A stretch of 64,000 nucleotides of DNA from JBBRYK01 sp038237665 (GTDB lineage Bacteria; Actinomycetota; Thermoleophilia; Gaiellales; Gaiellaceae). Shown here in pieces: positions 48,849 to 56,733 of this stretch. A program made the translations under genes and the position numbers. The notes under the pieces are model-generated. The model made no database searches and was not told the DNA's origin. It was given only the letters and a program-made list of their open reading frames with translations. Position 1 is the stretch's first letter. Every line of letters begins with the position of its first letter. The DNA is taken from assembly GCA_038237665.1 (NCBI GenBank), contig JBBRYK010000002.1, positions 1 to 64,000 on the forward strand, given 5' to 3'.

Positions 48849-49592
48849 CTACTCCGCCGCGATCTCGGCCCGGATCTTCTCCAGCGAGCGGCGGATCAGG
48901 CGCGAGACGTGCATCTGCGAGATGCCGACCTGCTGGGCGATCTGCGACTGCGTCAGGCCCTTGAAGAAGCGCAGGTGGAGAATCATCCGCTCGCGCGGGT
49001 CGAGCGCCCGGAAGCCGGGCGCGAGGACGGCGCGATCCTCGGAGATCTCGTACTCGTGCTCCTCCGTGCCGAGCGACTCGAGCGGGTCCAGCTCGCCGTC
49101 GTCGTCGCCCCCGCCCCCGCCCGAGAGGGACAACGACGTGTACGCGCGCCCGCTTTCGAGCGCTTCGAGCACCTCTTCCTCGTTCACGCCCGCGGCCTCG
49201 GCCAGCTCCGAGACGGTCGGCGAGCGGGCGAGCTGCACCGTCAGCTGCTCGACGAGTCGCGAGAGCTGGACGTTCAGCTCCTGAAGCCCGCGCGGGACCC
49301 GCACCGACCAGCCACGGTCGCGGAAGTGCCGCTTGATCTCGCCGATGATGTTCGGCGTCGCGTAGGTGGTCAGCTCGACGCCCCGGTCGAGGTCAAAGCG
49401 GTCGATTGCCTTGATCAGGCCGATCGCCCCGATCTGGACCAGGTCCTCGAGCTGCTCACCGCGGTACGAGTAACGCCGGGCCAGCGACCGCACCAGCGAC
49501 ATGTACTGCTCGATCAGCTGCTCGCGGGCGGCGACGTCCCCTTCCTCGTGGTAGCGGCGCAGCAGGGCGCGGTCAGACTTGTTCGCGCTCAC
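48849..49592 (-). CDS. SigB/SigF-type (group 3) RNA polymerase sigma factor
   Basis: A 247-residue sigma factor with regions 2, 3 and 4: YMSLVRSLARRYSYRGEQLEDLVQIGAIGLIKAIDRFD (region 2.1-2.2), IIGEIKRHFRDRGWSVRVPRGLQEL (2.4-3.0), SPTVSELAEAAGVNEEEVLEAL (3) and LTQSQIAQQVGISQMHVSRLIRRSLEKIR (region 4.2). A Gly/Asp linker (GGGGGDDDGELDP) joins regions 3 and 4. Such factors run stress or sporulation-like responses and are held by RsbW-like partners. The GTG at 49592 or ATG at 49610 is possible. The anti-sigma gene overlaps it by 20 nt. Confidence 0.95.
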   Translation of the reverse strand: MSANKSDRALLRRYHEEGDVAAREQLIEQYMSLVRSLARRYSYRGEQLEDLVQIGAIGLIKAIDRFDLDRGVELTTYATPNIIGEIKRHFRDRGWSVRVPRGLQELNVQLSRLVEQLTVQLARSPTVSELAEAAGVNEEEVLEALESGRAYTSLSLSGGGGGDDDGELDPLESLGTEEHEYEISEDRAVLAPGFRALDPRERMILHLRFFKGLTQSQIAQQVGISQMHVSRLIRRSLEKIRAEIAAE

Positions 49593-50001
49593 CGTCCTGC
49601 GTCCCTCCACTCACGTGCTTCTCGATCGAGATCCACGACGCCCCTTCACGATCGACCAGCTCGTAGCGATCCGCGACGGTTTCCAGCACCCGGCGAAGGC
49701 CAACTGCCTCGGAGTCGTCGGCGAGCTCCACCTTCACGGCCCGTTCGTCGACCGGCCCGACCGCTGCCGTGAGCACTCCCTCGCCCACCTGGACGACGAG
49801 CGTTGCTTCCTCGCCGTGGGGGACGCGCCCGAGCAGGCTCTCGACTGCGAGCTCTAGATCCTCCAGGCTCTCCAGGGTCAGGTCGAGGCGGACTGCCAGG
49901 CCGCCGACGACGAGCATGGCCACCCCGACGAGATCCTCGCTCGCCGGCAGCCTGAGTGTGATCGTGTCGCCGTTACCCGCGGCTGTCGGTGCCTGGCCCA
50001 C
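49573..50001 (-). CDS. anti-sigma factor, RsbW-like fold without recognisable ATP-site motifs
   Basis: A 142-residue protein that overlaps the sigma factor start. TITLRLPASEDLVGVAMLVVGGLAVRLDL then LTLESLEDLELAVESLL gives the helix-strand layout of the RsbW/SpoIIAB HATPase group. The N-box Asn expected after the ELAVES stretch (51-57) and the DxGxG motif are not present; the region reads VGEGVLTAAVGPVD. So it may bind the sigma factor without kinase activity. No RsbV-like anti-anti-sigma gene is adjacent. Confidence 0.75.
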   Translation of the reverse strand: MGQAPTAAGNGDTITLRLPASEDLVGVAMLVVGGLAVRLDLTLESLEDLELAVESLLGRVPHGEEATLVVQVGEGVLTAAVGPVDERAVKVELADDSEAVGLRRVLETVADRYELVDREGASWISIEKHVSGGTQDGEREQV

Positions 50002-50010
50002 CGTCGCATC

Positions 50011-51279
50011 CTATTCGGCTGAGGAGGACACGATCGTGCCCGCCCCCACGACGACGCCGTCGTCGTACACGACGGCGGTCTGGCCATTCGCGACCGCGTG
50101 CGCAGGTTCGTCGAGGTGAAGGGAGAAGCGGCGGGAACCGTCCTGGAGGATGCTGGCGCCGACGGCGGGAGAGCGGTAGCGGAGCTTCGCGTCTCCGTGG
50201 TCGACCGGTCGATACATGGCCCCGTCCACCCCGACGATGCGGCGTGCAAGCGATTCGCGCGGGCCGACGACAACCGTGTTCGTGCTCGCGTCTGCCGAGA
50301 GCGCGTAGACCGGTGAACCGGCAGCGATGCCGAGCCCGCGCCGCTGGCCGGGCGTGAAGCGCCAGTGGCCGGCGTGGCGGCCGAGCTCGTGGCCGTCCTC
50401 GTCGAGGATCGCACCCTCGGCGGGCACGAACCCGTGACGCTCGAGAAAGTCGCGGTAATCCGCGCCGGCGAGGAAGCACGCCTCCTGGCTCTCTGCGCGG
50501 GTCGCCACGGCCAGGCCTGCAGCCGCAGCCTCCGCCCGCGTCTCCTGCTTCGTCGCCTCCCCGAGCGGGAACCAGATCCTGTCGAGCCTCGCGGGATCGA
50601 TCGTGGCGAGCATGTAGGACTGATCCTTCTCGGGGTCGGCGGCGCGCGCGAGGAGCAGGCCGCCCTGGTGCTCCACGATCCGGGCGTAGTGGCCCGTGGA
50701 AAGCCGCGCGGCACCTGCGCGCGCGGCAAACGCAAGGAGCTGCGCAAAGCGAAAGCCGCCGTTGCAGCGCGTGCAGGGATTCGGGGTGTCGCCGCGTCCG
50801 TACCCCTCGACGAAGCGCTGCACGACGGCACGGCGGAACTCTTCGCGGAGATCGAGGGTCACGTGCGGTACACCCAGCCCGTGGCAGGTCTCGCGGGCAG
50901 CGATCACGGCCTCCGGCGAGCAGCACGCGCGTTCCGACGCCGGCCCCTCGGGATCGAGCCAGAGACGGAGAGTCACACCGACTGCGGCACCCGCGTCGAC
51001 AGCGCGCAGAAGCGCGACCGCGCTGTCCACGCCGCCGCTCATCGCCACGGCGGTCCGCCCGGCATCCGGCGCCGCCCGGAAGACCGGACCGAGCGCATTG
51101 GCAAGCGCGTCGGCGGGCAGGGTCTCACCGGAGACGGCCGCGGCTTCGAGCAGCGAGAGACCCGCGAGCGGCTCGCTCAGCCCCTCGGCATCGGCCTTGA
51201 CGATCCGATCGCCGTCGATGCGCAGCCGGACGACCGCCCAATCGCCGTTTCGAGACGAATCACCCGTGACCTCGAGCAC
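50011..51279 (-). CDS. mnmA: tRNA 2-thiouridylase MnmA with an extra N-terminal domain
   Basis: At 422 residues it is longer than the usual 360. Residues 75-422 are MnmA, which thiolates U34 of Lys, Glu and Gln tRNAs: AMSGGVDSAVALL (PP-loop), the catalytic Cys pair in TPNPCTRCN (C169) and ESQEACFLAG (C268). Residues 1-65 (NGDWAVVRLRIDGDRIVKAD, LSLLEAAAVSGETL) look like a NifU N-terminal scaffold domain, but lack its cysteines. This could be a docking domain for a sulfur donor. It ends 9 nt before the anti-sigma gene. Confidence 0.9.
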   Translation of the reverse strand: MLEVTGDSSRNGDWAVVRLRIDGDRIVKADAEGLSEPLAGLSLLEAAAVSGETLPADALANALGPVFRAAPDAGRTAVAMSGGVDSAVALLRAVDAGAAVGVTLRLWLDPEGPASERACCSPEAVIAARETCHGLGVPHVTLDLREEFRRAVVQRFVEGYGRGDTPNPCTRCNGGFRFAQLLAFAARAGAARLSTGHYARIVEHQGGLLLARAADPEKDQSYMLATIDPARLDRIWFPLGEATKQETRAEAAAAGLAVATRAESQEACFLAGADYRDFLERHGFVPAEGAILDEDGHELGRHAGHWRFTPGQRRGLGIAAGSPVYALSADASTNTVVVGPRESLARRIVGVDGAMYRPVDHGDAKLRYRSPAVGASILQDGSRRFSLHLDEPAHAVANGQTAVVYDDGVVVGAGTIVSSSAE

Positions 51280-51503
51280 AGGCCCAGACTAGCGGAGCCT
51301 CAGTTGTCTACTTGGACAACGCTGAGAATATGCTCCACCCCGCCGATGACTCCACGACTCTGCGAACCTGGCAAGCCAGGTGGGTGTCCTGCGAGCCTCC
51401 GCGCTTCCGCGCTTCGACCCGACCCGGACTCCCTATGCATGGATGTTGGTTCTACATGTTGCGTGGAGCCACGCACGGGGTCGAGCACAGCCACTCTAGC
51501 GCC
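51280..51503. other. 224-nt gap with an interrupted inverted repeat
   Basis: CTCAGTTGTC (51299-51308) and GACAAC-GCTGAG (51315-51326) form an interrupted inverted repeat just upstream of mnmA. Farther on there is no frame with protein-like composition on either strand and no tRNA fold that I can draw. It likely holds the promoter of mnmA and the end of the RlpA-like gene's transcript. I see nothing else in it. Confidence 0.35.
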
Positions 51504-51920
51504 TTACGGCTGAGCGAACGTCCAGCGGATCTGCTGGGTGCCCCGCAGGCCGAGCGTCTTGGCTAGCGCCGGCGCCACCTCGAACTCGAGGCCGGGCGTG
51601 TGCGGGGCGTGATCGATGATCTGCGTCAGGACTTCATGGCCGCCGAAGGCGATGAAGATTTTCGCTCCACACGGGAGCACGGGGTGGGCGACGCCGAGCG
51701 TGGAGCGCCGGATCACGATGCCGCACGCCGAGCGGCGACCGAACGGCCCACTTCCAGGGGCAGCGAGCGCCCGGTTCCAGCTCCCTTTCCCACCGACCGG
51801 CTGCGGGAACGTCGAGTTGCTCTTGCCCGCGCCCGGCGCACCGACGGCCAGCGAGACGAGCACGGCCAGAAGCGCCACCCCGGCGAGGGCGATCTCGCGC
51901 TGCGCCAGAACGGGGTTCAC
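51504..51920 (-). CDS. secreted RlpA-like double-psi beta-barrel protein
   Basis: A 138-residue protein from GTG 51920, with an N-terminal membrane or signal segment (IALAGVALLAVLVSLAVGAPGAG) and a DPBB domain: GRRSACGIVIRRSTLGVAHPVLPCGAKIFIAF followed by VLTQIIDHAPHTPGLEFEVAPALAKTLG. It resembles the RlpA barrel and related cell-wall proteins; the two Cys may form a disulfide. It overlaps the zinc-ribbon protein gene by 4 nt (GTGA), so it belongs to the same envelope operon. Whether it cuts peptidoglycan is unknown. Confidence 0.8.
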   Translation of the reverse strand: MNPVLAQREIALAGVALLAVLVSLAVGAPGAGKSNSTFPQPVGGKGSWNRALAAPGSGPFGRRSACGIVIRRSTLGVAHPVLPCGAKIFIAFGGHEVLTQIIDHAPHTPGLEFEVAPALAKTLGLRGTQQIRWTFAQP

Positions 51921-53323
51921 GGTGTCTCGGCGACCGCGATCAACTCGGGAAACGATTCGCGCACCAGCGCGTCGAAGTCGGCGGGCAACGAGCCTTCGGG
52001 ATTGGCGAACTCGCGCAGGTAGACGAGCAGGAAGCCCCACTCCTCGTCGCGGGCAGCGTCACGGCCGCCGAGTCGGCGGGCGAGTCGCTCGAGCTCCCAG
52101 ACGTTCCACTCCCGCGCCGAATCCGGGAAGGCCGAAGGCGGACCCGGCGGAACCGCCGCCTCCGGTTCGACCGGCGGCGGCTCGGGCGCCACCTCGGCGG
52201 AGACCGCGGCGGGCCCGGGCGCGAGCTCGGCCTCGGGCGCGATCGTAACCGGCTCGACCTCGACCTCGACCACGACTTCCTCGATCATCTCCGGGGCGAC
52301 GAGCTCGGCCTCCGTGTCGGAGGCCAGCTCGAAGTCTGGGCTGTCGGCGAGCTCGCGGCGTCCCTCGCGCTTGCAATCGACGCACTGAGTTGCATTCGGA
52401 ATGGCGCGCAGACGCTCGTTCGAGATCGGCCGGCCACACGAGCGGCAGAGGCGTTCGGGAAGCTCGAAGAGCGGCAGCTCGGGCTGGGCCTCCCCGCGAC
52501 GCTGCGGAGCGGGGCCGCGATCCGGCTCCTGCTCGCCCCGGGAGCGGCGCCAGGGCCAGCGGCGGTCGGGCGGCGGCCACGGCTTCGCCTCGGGCGGCGC
52601 GGGCGCGGCCACCTCGGGGGCGTCTTGCCCCGAAGGCGGCTCGTCGACCGAGTGGGACGCCACGTTCGGCCGAGCCGCCCCCGGCCGGCCGGACTGTGTC
52701 ACGAACCGACGGGGCATCCGTGACCGGATCGGCTTCCGGGCCGGCGCGGCCGGACTGATTCGCTCCTCGTCGGGAGCACCCTCGCCGGGCAGGGCGGCTT
52801 CCTCTTCTGCGTCCTCGCCGGCCACGGCTGGCTCCTCGCGCGGCGCGACTTCGGCCTCCGCAAGAACCACGCTTTCCTCTTCGGCAGCGGTCTCGGCCGG
52901 CACAGCTGGGAGCTCCTCTCCAACAGGCTCCGGCTCCAGTGGCTCGACCGCCTCCGACTCGACGGGTTCCGGCTCGACCTCCGGCGCCTCGAAGCCCGCG
53001 ACGTGCACGCCGAGCATTTCGGCCGTCTCGAGCCAACCGGGAGCCACCCGCTCCGGCGGCGTCACGGCCGGCTCCCAGACCGGCGCCGCCTGCGCCGGCT
53101 CCCGCGCGGCCCGTGGCGCCGCAAACGGCCGGACCGGCGGCACGAACGTCGCGGCACCCTGCCAGCCGCGCGAGACGTAGCCCTCGGCGATAGCGGTCAA
53201 GAGCCAGGCGACCGCGCCGCACAGGATGATCCACCCAGCGCTGAGATCCGCCAGCCGCGCGATGACGAGGACGAGGACGATGAATGCTGCCTCGACGAGC
53301 AGTCGCGCGAACGTGTTCCGCAT
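51917..53323 (-). CDS. membrane-anchored Pro/Glu-rich protein with a C4 zinc ribbon
   Basis: A 468-residue protein I do not recognise as a whole. Residues 7-47 are two membrane helices, 60-285 a Pro/Glu/Ala-rich linker, and 291-320 a DksA/TraR-like C4 zinc ribbon (CRSCGRP at C293/C296, CVDCKRE at C314/C317). A second acidic linker (335-400) leads to a short C-terminal domain (404-465) with WELERLARRLGGRDAARDEE. The ends look ordered and the linkers disordered. It is between the RlpA-like gene and a smaller relative, 3 nt apart. Confidence 0.7.
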   Translation of the reverse strand: MRNTFARLLVEAAFIVLVLVIARLADLSAGWIILCGAVAWLLTAIAEGYVSRGWQGAATFVPPVRPFAAPRAAREPAQAAPVWEPAVTPPERVAPGWLETAEMLGVHVAGFEAPEVEPEPVESEAVEPLEPEPVGEELPAVPAETAAEEESVVLAEAEVAPREEPAVAGEDAEEEAALPGEGAPDEERISPAAPARKPIRSRMPRRFVTQSGRPGAARPNVASHSVDEPPSGQDAPEVAAPAPPEAKPWPPPDRRWPWRRSRGEQEPDRGPAPQRRGEAQPELPLFELPERLCRSCGRPISNERLRAIPNATQCVDCKREGRRELADSPDFELASDTEAELVAPEMIEEVVVEVEVEPVTIAPEAELAPGPAAVSAEVAPEPPPVEPEAAVPPGPPSAFPDSAREWNVWELERLARRLGGRDAARDEEWGFLLVYLREFANPEGSLPADFDALVRESFPELIAVAETP

Positions 53324-53326
53324 CGG

Positions 53327-53959
53327 CTACCGGCCCTCTTCGCTCGGTGCTTTCTCCGGCTCCCCGAGCTCTCGCTCGCGGGGTCCGAAGAACCGGTACT
53401 TGCGCTGGGGGCGCGGCTTCAGCGGCTCGAGCCGGTACACCACCCGCTGCTCGTTCTCGCGCAGTCGGTCTCTCTCCGGCGCGGGCGCATACGGGTCGTC
53501 CGGATCGAGAGCGGCAGCCGGCTCCGGGCCGGCCGTGAACGGAGCCCCGACGACTCCGGTCTCCTCTTCGGGGGCAGACGGCGCGGCTGACCGCTGGAAC
53601 TCGAAGTCGTACGAGGGCGCAGGCGGCAGGACGGGCTCGCCGGGAGCGGCTTCAGCCGGCGGCGGTGCGACCGGCGGAAGCGGTTCGGCAGGAGGCCCGG
53701 CGGGAGCGGCCTGGGCCGGCGGAAGCGCTACTGCCGGAGCGAGCTCGACTGGAGGTCCGACCTCACCGGCCGTCTCGGTGACCGCGTACCCCGGCCTTGC
53801 GCGCCAGGCCAGTAACTCCACCAGGACGACCAGGATCCAGCCGATGGTCATCACGAGGATGATGTAGCCCGGACGAAGATCGGCTACGGCCGCGCCCACG
53901 GCGAGCAGGATCAGGAAACCCCACTCGATCGCCATCCTCGGGACGAGTCCTTCGGGCAT
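53327..53959 (-). CDS. small relative of the zinc-ribbon membrane protein (two TM helices, Pro-rich tail)
   Basis: A 210-residue protein. Its N-terminus (about 9-50) has two membrane helices, FLILLAVGAAVADLRPGYIIL and then VMTIGWILVVLVELLAW, clearly related to the next gene's ADLSAGWIILCGAVAWLLTAI. The rest is Pro/Ala/Glu-rich (60-150) with a basic C-terminal part (PRPQRKYRFFGPRERELGE) and has no zinc ribbon. The pair looks like a tandem duplication that diverged in the soluble part. Start ATG 53959 is 12 nt past the coiled-coil gene. Confidence 0.7.
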   Translation of the reverse strand: MPEGLVPRMAIEWGFLILLAVGAAVADLRPGYIILVMTIGWILVVLVELLAWRARPGYAVTETAGEVGPPVELAPAVALPPAQAAPAGPPAEPLPPVAPPPAEAAPGEPVLPPAPSYDFEFQRSAAPSAPEEETGVVGAPFTAGPEPAAALDPDDPYAPAPERDRLRENEQRVVYRLEPLKPRPQRKYRFFGPRERELGEPEKAPSEEGR

Positions 53960-53971
53960 GCGGACGCGAGG

Positions 53972-54925
53972 TTAGCTCCCGGGGCGGTCCGGTGAGCCGC
54001 CCTCGTCCTCGCCCGCCGTGTCCTCGGGCTCGGGCGAGGCCTGGGCCTCGGGCTCCTCGTCGGCCTCGGCGGCCGTTTCCTCCTCGCTCTCGGCCGCCGC
54101 TTCCCCGGAGGTCTCGTCTGCGGGCTCGGCAACGGGCTGCGGCGCCGCGGCCACGGGAGCCGGTGCCTGAGCCGGAACCTTGGCCTGCTCCTTCGCCTGC
54201 TCCTCGTCCCGTTCGAGCGAGTGGAGGATCGCCTCGACCACGATCGGCATCTGCTTGCTGCCCAGTCCGGCGGCCGCGAGGAGCTGCTCGGCGGCCTCTT
54301 GGGTGCGGCCCATGATCGACGTCGCCTGCGAGCGCGCCCACTCGAGCGTCTGCTCGACCTCGGCACGGGCCGAGTTCGTCAGCTCTGTGGCCTGGTGGCG
54401 CGACTGCTCGAGGAGACGCGCACCGCGAGCCTCCGCTTCCTGCAGCTCGCGCGTGGCGTCCTGGTTGGCCTTGGCGAGCAGCTCGCGTGCCTCGGTGCGC
54501 GCACTCGCCAGCATCTCGGCCCGCTGGTTCTCGCTGTCTTTGCGGAACTTCTCGACCTCCGCCTCGAGCGCCTGGACCTCGCGCTGCCGCTTCCGGACCT
54601 CCTCCTGCGTGCGACGCATCTGCGAGGCCGAGGCCGTCTGCGCGTCGCGCTCGAGCTGGTCGGCGAACTCGGCGGCTGCGCGGATCAGATGGAGCGCGTG
54701 CATTTGGACCGCATGGCCTGTCGGGTCGACCTGAGCGGTCGTGCCGGCGGCCTGTAAGACGCGAAGCTGAGCCTGGAGCTGCAGCGTGTGGCGGCGGAAC
54801 GCGTCGAACGCTTCGCGGACCCGATCCTGGTCGAAGCCCTGCTCGACGACCGCCAGGTCCTCGATCCGAGGCAGCGAGGTCAGAGCCCCGGCGGGTGCCG
54901 CGCGTTCAGGTTCTCTTGTGGCCAT
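53972..54925 (-). CDS. long coiled-coil protein with an acidic tail
   Basis: A 317-residue protein with a DivIVA-like flavour: a globular N-terminal segment (residues 15-60), a coiled coil from about 105 to 235 (MRRTQEEVRKRQREVQALEA, ATRELQEAEARGARLLEQSR), then an acidic Pro/Ala/Glu tail (about 245-317). No membrane segment. I do not recognise a named family. It is the first gene of the run leading to the two membrane proteins and the RlpA-like protein, so a role in septum or envelope organisation is a fair guess. Confidence 0.6.
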   Translation of the reverse strand: MATREPERAAPAGALTSLPRIEDLAVVEQGFDQDRVREAFDAFRRHTLQLQAQLRVLQAAGTTAQVDPTGHAVQMHALHLIRAAAEFADQLERDAQTASASQMRRTQEEVRKRQREVQALEAEVEKFRKDSENQRAEMLASARTEARELLAKANQDATRELQEAEARGARLLEQSRHQATELTNSARAEVEQTLEWARSQATSIMGRTQEAAEQLLAAAGLGSKQMPIVVEAILHSLERDEEQAKEQAKVPAQAPAPVAAAPQPVAEPADETSGEAAAESEEETAAEADEEPEAQASPEPEDTAGEDEGGSPDRPGS

Positions 54926-54981
54926 CCGAGCGTCGCCTTTCGCTTCTAGCGGGTGGCAGGAGAGTATGCCGACTTCATCGG

Positions 54982-56733
54982 CTACGGCCTAGAGGCCGTT
55001 TCTTCCTCGACGACCTTGATTCCGAGCTCGTCGAGCTGTTCCTGCGGGACATCGGTCGGGGCGCCACTCATCGGGTCGACCCCTGCCTGGTTCTTGGGGA
55101 ACGCGAGCGTATCCCGGATGAAGGGCTCGTCGAGGAGCGCCATCGACAACCGGTCGATTCCCGAGGCGATCCCACCGTGGGGCGGGGCGCCCATCGACAG
55201 CGCGTCGAGCAGGTGCCCGAAGCGAAGGCGCTGCTCCTCGGGCGAGATGTTTAGCAGTCCGAAGATCTTTTGCTGGAGCGCCTGCTCGTGGATCCGGAAC
55301 GAGCCCCCGGCCAGCTCGAGCCCGTTCGCCACCAGGTCGTAGGCCATGGCCGTCGCCGCGCCCGGGTCGCTGTCGAGCAGTGCCTCCCCTTCAGGTGTCG
55401 GGCGTGTGAAGGGGTGGTGCACGGCCGTCCAGCGCTTCTCCTCGTCGTCCCACTCGAGCAGCGGGAAGTCCGTCACCCAGAGGAATTGCCACGCGTCGGC
55501 GTCGATCAGCCCGAGCTCCCGGCCGAGGTGGAGCCGAAGCGCACCGAGCACACGCGCAACGAGCGCGGGCTCGCCGGCGCCGAACAGCACCGTCGATCCG
55601 GGCTCGGCATGGAAGGCGTCGAGCTCGCCCTCGGAGAGGAACTTCGCGATCGGCGAGCGGACCTCGCCCTCCTCGTCGTAGACGAGGTAGGCCAGGCCCT
55701 TCGCCCCCCACTCCTTCGCCACCCGCTCCAGGGCCTCGAGCTCGCTCCGCGAGAACTCCTGCGGGACAGTCAGGAACCGGACCGCAGGCGCATTTGCGAA
55801 CACCCCGAACTCCGAGCTCCGGGTCAGCTCGGTCACATCCTGGATCTCGAGCCCGAAGCGCAGGTCGGGCTTGTCCGTGCCGTAGCGAGCCTGCGCGTCG
55901 GCGTGGGTCATCCGCGGGAACGGGACCTCGAGCTCGATCTCCCGGAGCTCGCGCCAGATCCGCGCGATGATCCGCTCCACCAGGGCGAACAGGTATTCGC
56001 GGTCGGGGAACGCCGTCTCGACGTCGAGCTGAGTCAGCTCCTGGAGCCGGTCGGCGCGGAGATCCTCGTCCCGGAAGCAGCGGGCGATCTGGTAGTAGCG
56101 CTCGAACCCCGAGATGGCGAGCAGCTGCTTGTAGATCTGAGGCGACTGCGGGAGAGCGAAGAACCGCCCTGGCTGGAGCCGCGTCGGAACGAGGAAGTCG
56201 CGGGCGCCCTCGGGCGTCGGCTTGCCCATGATCGGCGTCTCGATGTCGACGAAGCCGTCGCGCTCCATCTCCTGACGGATGATCGACACCATGCGACCCC
56301 GCGTCCGGATGTTGCGCTGCATACGCTCACGGCGGAGGTCGAGCCAGCGGTAGCGGAGCCGCAGCGTCTCGTCGACGCCCTCCTCGTCGAGCTGGAACGG
56401 GAGCGGCGGGCAGGTCGAAAGCACCTCGAGCCGATCGACCTGAACCTCGACCTCGCCGGTGGCGAGGTTCGGGTTGACCGCCTCGGGTGCGCGCCTGACC
56501 ACCTGGCCCTCGGCCTGAAGCACGAACTCGTTGCGGACGCCGTGAGCCAGGGCCGCCGCCTCCGGCGAGCGCTCGGGATTGATCACGAGCTGGCAGATGC
56601 CGGCTTCGTCGCGGAGGTCGATGAAGACGAGCCCACCGTGATCGCGCCGCCGCGCGACCCAGCCGGCGAGCGTCAGCGTCTTGCCGACGTGCTCCGATCC
56701 GACCTCGCCGCAGCGCAGATCACGCCACTGCAT
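54982..56733 (-). CDS. aspS: aspartyl-tRNA synthetase
   Basis: A 583-residue bacterial-type AspRS with an anticodon-binding OB domain (LTLAGWVARRRDHGGLVFIDLRDEAG), the catalytic core (RYRWLDLRRERMQRNIRTR, QSPQIYKQLLAISGFERYYQIARCFRDEDLRADRLQE), the GAD insertion in the middle and the C-terminal motif 3 GIASGIDRLSMALL. Start ATG 56733 overlaps the hisS end by 14 nt. Whether it also charges tRNA-Asn cannot be read here. Confidence 0.98.
   Translation of the reverse strand: MQWRDLRCGEVGSEHVGKTLTLAGWVARRRDHGGLVFIDLRDEAGICQLVINPERSPEAAALAHGVRNEFVLQAEGQVVRRAPEAVNPNLATGEVEVQVDRLEVLSTCPPLPFQLDEEGVDETLRLRYRWLDLRRERMQRNIRTRGRMVSIIRQEMERDGFVDIETPIMGKPTPEGARDFLVPTRLQPGRFFALPQSPQIYKQLLAISGFERYYQIARCFRDEDLRADRLQELTQLDVETAFPDREYLFALVERIIARIWRELREIELEVPFPRMTHADAQARYGTDKPDLRFGLEIQDVTELTRSSEFGVFANAPAVRFLTVPQEFSRSELEALERVAKEWGAKGLAYLVYDEEGEVRSPIAKFLSEGELDAFHAEPGSTVLFGAGEPALVARVLGALRLHLGRELGLIDADAWQFLWVTDFPLLEWDDEEKRWTAVHHPFTRPTPEGEALLDSDPGAATAMAYDLVANGLELAGGSFRIHEQALQQKIFGLLNISPEEQRLRFGHLLDALSMGAPPHGGIASGIDRLSMALLDEPFIRDTLAFPKNQAGVDPMSGAPTDVPQEQLDELGIKVVEEETASRP

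Noticed and set aside
51300..51494. 64-codon minus-strand frame upstream of mnmA
   Set aside because: Low-complexity, no domain or ribosome site, and the region reads equally poorly in other frames; treated as non-coding.
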